Positions 1 through 51,536 of a stretch of DNA of 64,000 nucleotides are shown here, in pieces. Under the pieces are notes generated by a model. The model saw only the letters and a program-made list of their open reading frames with translations, did no database searches and was not told where the DNA came from. Origin of the DNA: Balanoglossus misakiensis (taxonomy: Eukaryota; Hemichordata); NCBI GenBank assembly GCA_040954595.2, contig CM082576.2, positions 4,836,001 through 4,900,000 on the forward strand, written 5' to 3'. A program made the translations under genes and the position numbers. Every line of letters begins with the position of its first letter. The stretch's first letter is position 1.

Positions 1-1932
1 TTTTAGAGTAGACAGCTTTATACATCCTACAGTAACTAGTACACATAACTACATGTATGTTAAAGATCGATGCCATTTGTTTTTGCCAAATCAAAGGGTT
101 GCTTTGAATGCTCTGGGAGTCATCTTTTTTTCCAATTTTTCTCATGTGGGGGTTAGCCTGTTTTGCTTTTTTCCATGATGGGGTCACATGGCTGGAGAAA
201 GTGACTATACATTACATGTAAGTCCCTTGCCCACAAATGATGTATGAACATCAACTGGGCTAACAGTATTTACTCAGCCCCTTCAGGAAGTTTTCGCTTT
301 TTACTGTTAAAGTTCTAATGTTAACTTAAATTGTAACAAGATTTAAAGGGTGGTAAACTGAAAGTTTCATAACTTGGGTTATCCTTATTCAATAAGTTTA
401 ACCTTTAAAGATGGACTGGCTAACTTTGATAGCGCCCTCTAGCAAAACTATTTTAGTCCAATAGGATTGCAGGAAATAAATCACAAGTGGACACTGAGAC
501 TGCTGCATTAATATGTGGTGAGAATTTCAACACTAATTCTCCCGGTGGTTGTATTATGTTTATTGGCCAGAAACTGTTGGCCATGCCAGTTTTCTCAATG
601 TTACCCTGTGAAGACTCGTCAAAAAATCCAATATGCTACCAATGGAGCGATATATTCTTTTTTCTTCTTCCCAGATTACACAAACTACAAAAATTGCTGT
701 TTAATATGATTATCAATATTAAGACATGTAGAGATATGACATCTCTTTTGGCAGTGCACTCCCAGTGATCATAGCTGAACAACAGAAATGTGTCACGGGC
801 ACTCAGTAGGCGATATGCGAAAGCCCTATGGTCCCTTGACATAGGCCGTGAATCTTGTAATGAACACCTATTATCACGTTTTGCACCACACAGGGCTTTC
901 GTGAGTTGTGATTCGCTGTTAGAAACAGTACAGGTTGGAAGAAACCAATTGCAGACCGAAAAGACGACCATAGGGGAGGTGAACTGACCAAACTTGAGCG
1001 AAAACTCTAACGCAGTACTACTATTACAAAGGATAAATAGCATTTGTACATTGCACGGTCACCCCACTGTGCGCGATCGTGTACGTGACCCCTGGATATG
1101 AGATTTCGAGCGGTGCGTCGCTAACTGTTTTAGACAGTTTTGTAGCATGTCTCCCTTAGTGTCGCATCATTTCACATTTGGCTTCTCCCAACCTGTTTCA
1201 AACAGCGAATCGCAACACCGTTTAGATGTTTTGGGTGTGACAAGCACAATACCATTGGTACAATCGTCGCAGTCTTTGCAAATTCGGCATGGATCAGCAT
1301 GCCAATGCAGACGACGTTTACAGACGGATCCATTCCAAGTGGCTTACCTGTCAACGGATTTGAAGTAACTAGAGTTCGTTTTGTCTGTGAAAAGACTGTC
1401 TTCCAGATCAACAACCACGCAGTTTTTCACTTCAAAGTTCCTATCTCTGGAAGACGTACTGTAAAGAATGAAATTTTATCATCCTGTCAGACTAGAAATG
1501 TAAACAGCACTAGCTTCTGTCGTAAAATAGTGATATTAGTCGCAAAGGTAAAATTATATTATTTGGTGAAAAGACTGTTTGAAAATTAAATATCATTGAT
1601 AAGACATTCAATCCAAGGCTTATACATATATCTGGAGAAATTAACGTATGCGATGTACGCGTACAGTAGTATTTGCCCTGGGAAGAGCTGCTGGTGTACA
1701 TACGTGTGTATGACGGGTCGACCATTTTACGGCAGAACTGTGATGATTATAATTCAGAGGTGTGGTAGTAATACCGCCAAATTAAAGGTCGAGCAATACT
1801 CTTTTCAATTATTTTAGAAAAATGTTATTTTTTGCACAAATTATTAATAAAGGGTAAAGAAGTGATATTTTATGACATGTATTATGGTCATTTGGTTTCA
1901 TAGTGTGAAGCGACCGCGGCGGTATGTAAGAA
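1..1932. other. Gene-free left flank
   Basis: I see no intact gene here. Several short reading frames occur on both strands, but none has a recognisable domain or a convincing chain of exons. The only structure found is an imperfect inverted repeat at about 850-1275, listed separately. The rest is AT-rich unique-looking sequence. Confidence 0.6.
850..1275. repeat. Imperfect inverted repeat with coding-like arms
   Basis: The stretch 905-987 read forward resembles the reverse complement of 1146-1219. The shared core is TTCGCTGTT-GAAACAG, followed by a GTTGG-AGAA block and a later GGGAG block. Weaker similarity extends the arms to about 850 and 1275. On the minus strand the right arm holds a cysteine-rich frame ending near 1180 that contains DPCRICKDCDDCTNG and KRCCDSLFETGWEKP. 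The left arm holds a related but cysteine-poor frame on the plus strand with SCDSLLET. This looks like two decayed, oppositely oriented copies of one exon. The cysteine spacing faintly recalls a TNF-receptor repeat, but that is a guess. Confidence 0.45.
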
Positions 1933-2014
1933 GACGAGGTGGCCGAGTGGTTAAGGCGATGGACTGCTAATCCATTGTGCTCTGCACGCGTGGGTTCGAA
2001 TCCCATCCTCGTCG
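1933..2014 (+). tRNA. tRNA-Ser(GCT)
   Basis: An 82-nt cloverleaf can be drawn. The acceptor stem GACGAGG pairs with CCTCGTC, the A box is TGGCCGAGTGG and the anticodon loop is CTGCTAA. The long variable arm (GTGC/GCAC stem) is typical of serine tRNA, and the B box is GGTTCGAATCC. Anticodon GCT reads AGC/AGU serine codons. There is no intron. The bases CCA happen to follow the discriminator G, although eukaryotic tRNAs normally receive CCA after transcription. A run of six T follows 6 nt downstream. Confidence 0.96.
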
Positions 2015-2020
2015 CCATTG

Positions 2021-2026
2021 TTTTTT
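2021..2026 (+). terminator. RNA polymerase III terminator of tRNA-Ser
   Basis: Six consecutive T residues begin 6 nt after the tRNA discriminator base. This is the usual pol III stop signal. Confidence 0.85.
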
Positions 2027-3972
2027 CTTTCCTTTCCCAATCATGGATTTTGTTTTTTATCCATTTATGAGGCTTTCTAGGTTTTTTGATTTCTCTTATA
2101 AATAAAAATCATTGTTTCATTTTTCAATAATAATTTTTTTACAAGACCCTGACAAGGGTGTACCATTTCTTTTCATGAGTCAGTGATATAGAAAGATGCC
2201 ATAACCTATAAACATTTCACCAGCTATTTTGTAAAAATGTCATAAACTTTGTTGTCAATTTGGAAGTTGAAATGTGCAGGAAACAGTCACAGAGATAATC
2301 TGAAATACGGTTTCTCTTTGATCATAAAAAGATGCCACTTTTATTTCTCATTCATTGAAATAAATCACAAATCAAAATCATGCTTGATAAATTCAGCAAT
2401 ATAGAAATATAGAGACTGAACAAAAATTATCTGCAAGCATTCTGAAGAAAAATTATGTATAAATATCGCATCAAAATCTACAGCAAGAAATTATTTTTGA
2501 CATATTTTATAAAATGACTCCTTTCCTGCAGACGAAGCCACTACCTGAGATGGCTAACTGGCATAGAGATGAAAGTTCTAACTGCCAAGGTGATGTGCTG
2601 TGGTTTTGTAACATGGTGATAAAATTTCCATTAAAAGTAGCAAAAGTCTCTTTTGAGACTAAAACAGTTGAAAATGCTCTTTTTTTCTGTTAACTTACTG
2701 TATTATGGAGAAACTTACTGTACAAATTTTTAAAAAGTCATACATTTCAGAGCAGTCAGAATTGTGAAAAGTTTACTAACTATCCTTTGATCATCACTTT
2801 TTTTCATCATTATTTCTCTGATTACCTGTAAATTTATGGCAAAATTAAGTGATATTATACCAGAAATACGTAAGATCATTGGCACTGTATTAGACATGTA
2901 ATACTTAACTCTTAAAAGGTGTCAGGTTATATAGATCTGATCTGGGCTTTACATAACTTAGCTGGGTAGGGGATGAAAAATGAAGGACGCTGCTGGTAAC
3001 CTATACTGTAATAATTTTAAAAGTAAAATATTGAAAAATTTAAAGAATTCTGATTTTCTAACTATGAATGGTCTACATCACCTCTTCTCTTCATTCACTG
3101 CTGAGGATATAAACTAATTTCCAACAATATAGAAAGAAATATTTACATTCAAAAGTTATCAAACTTGCAAACTAAAAAGAGTTTCATTATCTGTGCTGTA
3201 AATGCAGTAAATCATACGAAACTTTCACTGTGGAGTTTTTCTCAAAATCTCCCAGCATGTCTAATCATGAAATCTCTTCCCCACTCACTTCCTTATCACC
3301 TTCTTATCCTTTTACCTGACAATATCATTTTCCTCAAATCAGCATAAACATGACAGAACAGATTCACTCTCATCTCTGTAAATAGTTACAAATCAACTCT
3401 GGTACTAAAAGATAGATCATAGGTGGCTGAATAAAGGCAAACAGGTTTACACATCTGATAAGCAGAAAGAAGGAACTTGACTTTCTATCTCTCTCGTACT
3501 CTTCAATATACATATACCGGTATATTTACATTAAGTTCACATGTGAAAAAACTAACATAGTGCAATATTAAATTGACAATGTACATACTTTGCTGTTTTC
3601 TGAAGAACTTATCAGCAGAAACTGACAAAAAACTCAAATAATCATAATTTCTGTTGGTGATTGACCTTAAAGTTTAAATTTATAGATTTTAATAATCAGC
3701 TGGTTTGATAACATGCCATTGTTACTGATTTCTGATTGTATTCATTTCCTAAATAAATTGTACTTTGATTCAGTACTATATCAAATGTTCTGCCTTCTAT
3801 AATGATAGAATTAATGGAAATCACACCATACAATTTATATTTCTTGTAAGATGGGGAATCATCACCGATTACTGTTCAAATTAAACTTACCAATTGTTTC
3901 ATGAGAGTCAAATATGCCATGATTGTTTTTACAGGCATAATTTGCATAAAAGATCTTAAGTCATTGCTAGAA
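2027..3972. other. Gene-free, AT-rich 3' flank of DZANK1
   Basis: No coding exon or RNA gene is recognisable. The part nearest 3973 presumably holds the 3' untranslated region of the minus-strand DZANK1 gene. I could not fix a poly(A) signal close to the stop codon. Confidence 0.5.
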
Positions 3973-45427
<41,455 letters not shown>

Positions 45428-46848
45428 ACTGAGAAATCTCTCTCAAATTAATCCCAGATCCCAGAACGTTTCAGTAGTTCAGAACTATTGTTTCAAATCT
45501 CATCAAAAATCTAAAATCACTGGCTGATAGTAATTTTTGATGTGAAACACATTGCGTAGTTCAAGATTACCAATTTCAAATTTGTTTATCACAGTTTGAA
45601 TCAAAAGCAAAATGTCCAATGAATTAATAAAAGCTAAGATGTCATAATTCATAAACGTACCCCAGCACAAATAGATGTGATAATGTCAGAAATTCCAATA
45701 TATATCGTGAGTTGATAGTGTAGTTTTAAACTCTTTTCATTTGAAAAATATGTCTTTAAAAATAAGCTATTAATTTTCTCAGTGTCAAATCCTGAAACAA
45801 ATATACTTTTTCTTGTAGTTCTCTATAATAGGAACCTGAATGGGGAAAGCCAGGGTGTTGCTGCTTGAGGTGATGAACAATCCTGACTGTGACGTACAAC
45901 TTAATGTACCCTATTGCCGTGACAACTGGTGTCATAACAACCCCTGTAGTAGAGTTGCCGTTCAATCTTTATTCTCTATAGCCTTTAGGATCGATACCGT
46001 ATATTGTGTTTGTGTGTGAAGAAACAACCTATTCACTCGTCAACTAAACATTTCTTCCTTTATTATGGATCACACATAATAATGACATGCTTATAGAGAT
46101 AACACACGTATGTCTGTCAAGTTTCATACTTTATTTTGGTTTGGTTTAGATTACAGTATTCATACAATTTTATTAGCATGTCGTCAGCAGTGGTAAAATC
46201 AACTTGATCTAAAGACGTGAAAGGAATCATGATAATTTTTAGGCCAAGGAATGTGTACCTTCCATTCCAATTACTAAGTATCAGCATTCGTATTATGATT
46301 AATTCTATGTATAGCCTTTAGTAATTTCAGTGCATGAATCTTGGTAGTAGGCATTGGTGAAATAAACTCTTTATCCTCAGAACGATTGAGGTGTGGATTT
46401 CAATTCTCGTAAACCAGTAAAGATTTACCCTCGTCTTACTCCTCAGTACACAATGTGTATTAACTCGCATCATTCAACAAGATATTGGCACATCCTTCAG
46501 TCGTCGTTTTATGAAAAAAAAAAACAGGTTATTTACTATAGAGAACTTGTTACCTTGGGATGCTACTTTGTTTTCTGAACACATTTCCACACCATCATGT
46601 TCATCGTTAGATCTACCAGGTATATAAATGTATATATACATTGGGCTTAAGTGTTCACCTGCAGTTGTTGTGCGACAAAACCTGAATTTCTGGTATTGCA
46701 AAAAAGTATGGACTATCCAGTGATTCCACTACAATAATCAACACCACTCTAGAGTACTGGCTAGTAATACATGGTCAATTAGAAATGTATGGACCATTCG
46801 TTTTGTAAGCCTGTCTAAGAAAAAAGCATGAACTACAGATTAGTGAAT
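45428..46848. other. Convergent 3' region between DYNC1H1 and CUB gene A
   Basis: No exon is seen. The plus strand carries AATAAA at 45626 and 46361. The minus strand carries AATAAA at 46130-46135 and 46059-46064, suitable for the convergent CUB-PAN gene. The two 3' untranslated regions may overlap. Confidence 0.5.
45626..45631 (+). terminator. Candidate poly(A) signal of DYNC1H1
   Basis: AATAAA lies 199 nt after the stop codon. A second AATAAA occurs at 46361-46366, so longer 3' ends are possible. Confidence 0.5.
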
Positions 46849-49800
46849 TCAGTATTTTCCACTGAAATACAGGAACCCCATTCGAGTGTAGAGTTGTCCC
46901 TCCTCGAAGTCTTGGCTGAAGATCTCACAAAGTCTCGGCAGCACGCCGGCGGCTTCGAAATTGTAACTTCGACATTCCTGGGTCAACAAACAGAGGTGTG
47001 CACACTGAAAGACTGTGTCGACCTGAAAACTGGCCAGCAGAGATGATGGATCTATAGCGGCCTGGTTGTCACCACCTATGCCATGAAATAGTGCGGAAGA
47101 TACTGTGGATCCTCGTAGAATGTTGGATGATGTTGCAGTTAATTCAGTTGTTGGTTCTGTCACTGACATGTTTGGTAGGGATGTTGTGATGCTTGTTGCT
47201 GACAGGGTTGTAGGTGCTGTTGTTGTTGACATGGTTGTAGGTGCTGTTGTTGTTGACAAGGTTGTAGGTAATGTTGTTGTTGACATGGTTGTAGGTGCTG
47301 TTGTTGTTGACAAGGTTGTAGGTGCTGTTGTTGTTGACATGGTTGTAGGTGCTGTTGTTGTTGACATGGTTGTAGGTGCTGTTGTTGTTGACATGGTTGT
47401 AGGTGCTGTTGTTGTTGACATGGTTGTAGGTGCTGTTGTTGTTGACATGGTTGTAGGTGCTGTTGTTGTTGACATGGTTGTAGGTGCTGTTGTTGTTGAC
47501 ATGGTTGTAGGTGCTGTTGTTGTTGACATGGTTGTAGGTGCTGTTGTTGTTGACATGGTTGTAGGTGCTGTTGTTGTTGACATGGTTGTAGGTGCTGTTG
47601 TTGTTGACATGGTTGTAGGTGCTGTTGTTGTTGACATGGTTGTAGGTGCTGTTGTTGTTGACAAGGTTGTAGGTGCTATTGTTGTTGACATGGTTGTAGG
47701 TGCTGTTGTTGTTGACATGGTTGTAGGTGCTGTTGTTGTTGACATGGTTGTAGGTGCTGTTGTTGTTGACATGGTTGTAGGTGCTGTTGTTGTTGACATG
47801 GTTGTAGGTGCTGTTGTTGTTGACATGGTTGTAGGTGCCATTGTTGTTGACAAGGTTGTAGGTGCCATTGTTGTTGACATGGTTGTAGGTGCTGTTGTTG
47901 TTGACAAGGTTGTAGGTAATGTTGTTGTTGACAAGGTTGTAGGTGCTGTTGTTGTAGGCATGGTTGTGGGAGCAGGCGTGTTGCAGTTAACATCGAGTTC
48001 AGGATCAAGGCCTGTTTGAAAACATAGAAAACAACCCAGTATCGGCAGTAGACTTCAGTTATCAGTATGGTAGTAAAAAAAGATCTGTATGCGTTGGGGA
48101 ATGTAAACATTATTGACCTTTAAGAAACGTCTTCACTATAAGAATTCCATGGCAACAGTGAACATACCTCAAATGTCAAGATGGACGAGTTATCCCTGCA
48201 CTTGCAACAGACACACGGACATAAATAATCTCCCTTACCTCTAGTTACATAGTAGGCTCGAAATCCCATTAAATTGAGGAGCTGGTCCGTTATAAAGTCG
48301 ACATACATATAATTGCTAGAACTGATTGAGTCCTGTGGGAGCGTTGAACCTGTCAATTCGCCTAGCAATGGGGATGTTTTGTCCGGGCCGTCGTAGACAA
48401 AGACTTTGTCGTATCCCTCTTCGCAGTCAAACTGGCAGAATGTTAGCTGGATTGTCTGTGAGTTTGGATAATGACAACAAAATATAGTGCAAAACCAGTA
48501 AAATGTTGCTATGGATCTGTCCATCACACCCGTCGTCTGGTACGTAATTTACGTCCATAGGGATAACATTGCGGGCACTGTGATAAAAGAACTCATAAAG
48601 AACTCATATCACTGCGAAATTTGTGACGTTAACCTACCAGTCCGGTGGCAACGCTTATTTGCCAGTTACAGGTACTCCAGCTACTGTAATCCTCGGGGAA
48701 ATTCATACTGTTGATGAAACCAAACAAGCCGGTTTGATAGCGAGATGAACCACATCCCGACGCCGATCCTATGAAATGACAGAAATGACATATGAAGATG
48801 AGCCTATTGGCAAACATATATGCCTATAATTAGGCTTATGTGCTTAGGCCCTATAGGTCAACATACCAAAAGTTGGAAACAAAACTTGGTCGAAATCTTA
48901 AATTTGATATGTCTCATATGATAATGTCATTGGATTTTCATAAGTAAATACCCTTATGCCATATTAAACGCCTGTAAATCAAATTGCAGAGCTGGTACCG
49001 TATAGATACCTCGAATTATGAAAGAAGCTTCAAATCCTTTTTTGGCCACCAGCTGATCCGAGTTGAATGTAACAAATAATTTGTTGTCGGTGCTGAACAC
49101 ATTGCCTGGCACAGCTGAGGTACCCTTGTACATTCCTACTTTGGTTGCAGTGTCGTCTTCTCCATCAAATACATCCACCCCGTCACAACATGCCTCGGTT
49201 GCAAAACTATTGAATGTTAGAAACACTTCCTGTGAGAAAATCAGGGGAAAAAGTAATGGACGTGTCAGCTTTCTGCGCTTGTGGGTCAGTCAATTTGCTC
49301 ATACGTATAATAGGTAAGAATCAGGATAAGAATGATGATGAAAATTCAAGAATAATGTTAGGTCTATACCTCTCCGACAGGAACTGTCAGCAGCCACTCA
49401 CAGGACAAGCGGTTGGCGTAATTGTTTGGGTAGTTCTTACTCGAGAAGATGCCATTACCTATCAGGTTTCTGGGATTGCCGCAACCAGAATCAACGACCT
49501 GAGAACCAACTATCAGAAGAGAAAAAAGTACAACTAGATATTAGAGTGGAATCTAGTGTGGTATAGACGTTACGACACTTGCAAGGAAAGGAGTTAAACA
49601 ATATCACGATTTCAAAATCCGTGACGTTTCACGTCGACCGTATAAATCAAAGGAAGAATATTGAAATGCGATTAGATTTCAATTAAATGTGTTGGTGGAT
49701 TATGTGCGTATGGCCAAAATAGACACAAAAATGGTTCGAAAATATGAAAATAATGACATAATAATGACGTAATATAGTATTTCTTACCGAGAACAACTGA

Positions 49801-49851
49801 CAGCAGAAAGGAAAGTGTGAAGACTGCCGTTGGTAATTTTCCCATAGTCAT
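46849..49851 (-). CDS. Secreted CUB-CUB-threonine-rich-PAN protein, paralogue A
   Basis: Six coding exons (49788-49851, 49370-49509, 49010-49229, 48638-48768, 48239-48455, 46849-48011) join in phase to 644 aa. Exon 1 encodes a signal peptide (MTMGKLPTAVFTLSFLLSVV). Exons 2-3 encode CUB domain 1 (about 22-141, with SCEW, CCDGVDVFDG, GFEASF). Exons 4-5 encode CUB domain 2 (about 142-258, with STCNWQ, YDKVFVYDGP, GFRAYY). The last exon encodes about 285 residues of Thr/Pro-rich nonapeptides of TTMSTTTAP type, a likely O-glycosylated mucin stalk. It closes with an apple/PAN-like domain (554-644, CAHLCLLTQECRSYNF). No membrane anchor is seen. A secreted glycan- or protein-binding role is inference. 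I know no named orthologue. Confidence 0.9.
47202..47969. repeat. Coding 27-bp minisatellite, about 28 copies
   Basis: The plus-strand unit is GGTTGTAGGTGCTGTTGTTG plus TTGACAT. On the minus strand it encodes nine residues, TTMSTTTAP, with ACAAGG variants giving TTLSTTTAP. The central copies are almost identical, pointing to recent expansion or homogenisation. Because 27 is divisible by three, the other frames also stay open. Confidence 0.95.
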
Positions 49852-51536
49852 CTTATCACGTTCGTCACTATAAGACTGTTGACTACTTTAACATGTCAGA
49901 ACGCTATACACCAGCACGCATCAATGCGGATGAACTGATCGATACCTTGACGCAGCGGGAAAACTATTAAGCCAGTCTTGTTTCAATAGGTTTCTGCGAC
50001 TTTACTTTTAATATCAATATCCCATAGCCAAGTATAAGACGTGTTATAATTCTCGGAATAAACAAATTGTCAATCCAAATTGATGGGAAAAAATCGTTAC
50101 GATCGACCGACTCTGCAGTTAAGGTAGCTTGTGGGGTTTTGATAGCATATTTTCATCGCAAATTTGTTAGTCAAACAATATTCTTAAACCAAGGACGTAT
50201 ATGTAAATGAAAAGCTCTTTAATGGGTTTTATTTCTATATATCTATGTTTGTATGCGTCCTGAAATGACTGATTTTAGGGGAAAAAAGAACACTTTTGAA
50301 AAGAAGAACTATCGATCCGAACACCTACTAGTATACAAAACGGATCTTGAAAATTCAGGCGAGTAAGACAGAACGATGACATCAAATGAACATCAAATAC
50401 AAAGCCAAAAACTGAAACTAAAACAAAAACCAATTGTGACAAAAGTAAACATGAAATAAAAAGCATGCACGTTCACGACCGCCTGCGTTTGCTGCTAATA
50501 TCACATATAGGCCTAATCCGCGTGTGTTGTGGATCAAAAGAATTAATAACCCGATGCAGTACTATAAAACACCGTTTCGAACATCTCGGCTAAATGCAAA
50601 GCTGGATTTGTTGGTCCTTATACTATTCCAGGGAGCGACTATTTGATTTTGAATGAAATGTACGTATAGCACCGGTTTATTTTCAGTGCTGTTTTTATCG
50701 GAACTGAGACGAAAGTGAATAGCGGATGGCATAGCACACTGCTATCCATGCATAGAATATAGCCTAGAAATACATTTATACACGCAATTCAGGTCAAGCA
50801 TAATCAAGAAAAATGGGTTATTAATCGACGTTTTAGCCTATTCACGTCGAACCATTGCGCCAACTTTCGAAGACCTGAAAGTGCCAATTAAACGAAGAAA
50901 TTTACTCACATTTCAAAATTCCTGGATTTCTATAGGGGGAAGTCTGGCCCGAAAATGACACATAATCGACTATAGGTCTACAGTTCTTACTGAGGTAAAT
51001 ATTATTCTGTAAAAAAATACCTTCCATGCGTCATAGTTATATGGTTGGTCGATTTCACATGAATAGCAAAGATAAATCCAATGACGTTTTTGTTCAAACT
51101 ATGAAAATGATAGAAAGTGTAATTTTGGTGATAAAGTATCATGATATAGTATTCCTACCCTCTGAAGTTAACAGGTTGTAAACAGTATTGTTGAAGGTTT
51201 GAGATAAAACATTTACTTTACGAGTATAAGAATGCCGTCTTCTTTTAACATGTCAGAACATTTAATAAGAGTTTATAGGTCCGGAAACGAGAAAGATCAA
51301 TGTAGTCGAACAGATCGATGTCGTCATACAACGAGAAAACTAAGGGTTCTCTACGTTTTTGCTTCAGTTATTAATAATCTCGGGAAACCAACAACTTGTT
51401 TTTCCACATTCATGTAAAACAATCGTTACGCCCTGATAATAAAAATCCTAAAAAATCGTTATTTAATGAGCTTTCGTAATTAGTGATATATATATCAGAA
51501 ATTACGATCACATATTGAAGAGCTGGGCGATTTCTA
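49852..51536. other. Spacer between the tandem CUB-PAN paralogues
   Basis: No functional exon is seen. The first bases above gene A resemble the promoter of gene B. A weak TATA-like TATAGC lies about 50 nt upstream of the gene A ATG. A dead exon-1 copy occupies about 51080-51300 and is listed separately. Confidence 0.6.
51080..51300 (-). pseudogene. Relic promoter and first exon of a third CUB-PAN paralogue
   Basis: This stretch aligns with both the start of gene A and the start of gene B. ATATAGTATTCCTACC (51153-51168) matches the intron-1 donor area of A (ATATAGTATTTCTTACC). TTTTAACATGTCAGAAC (51243-51259) matches the A upstream sequence. The implied peptide, KPSTILFTTC then a stop, parallels KLPTAVFTLSFLL of A. 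No other exon of this copy is present. Confidence 0.6.

Noticed and set aside
46612-46645. TATATAA-rich palindrome as a promoter
   Set aside because: Low-complexity TA sequence in the 3' flank with no gene in the right position.
47105-48019. Plus-strand 304-aa frame of Val/Gly/Asp-rich repeats
   Set aside because: Antisense shadow of the 27-bp coding minisatellite. The unit length is a multiple of three, so several frames stay open. No domains or splice context.
47676-48110. Minus-strand frame rich in QQHLQPC repeats
   Set aside because: Another frame of the same minisatellite. The TTMSTTTAP frame joins in phase to the CUB exons and runs into the PAN domain.
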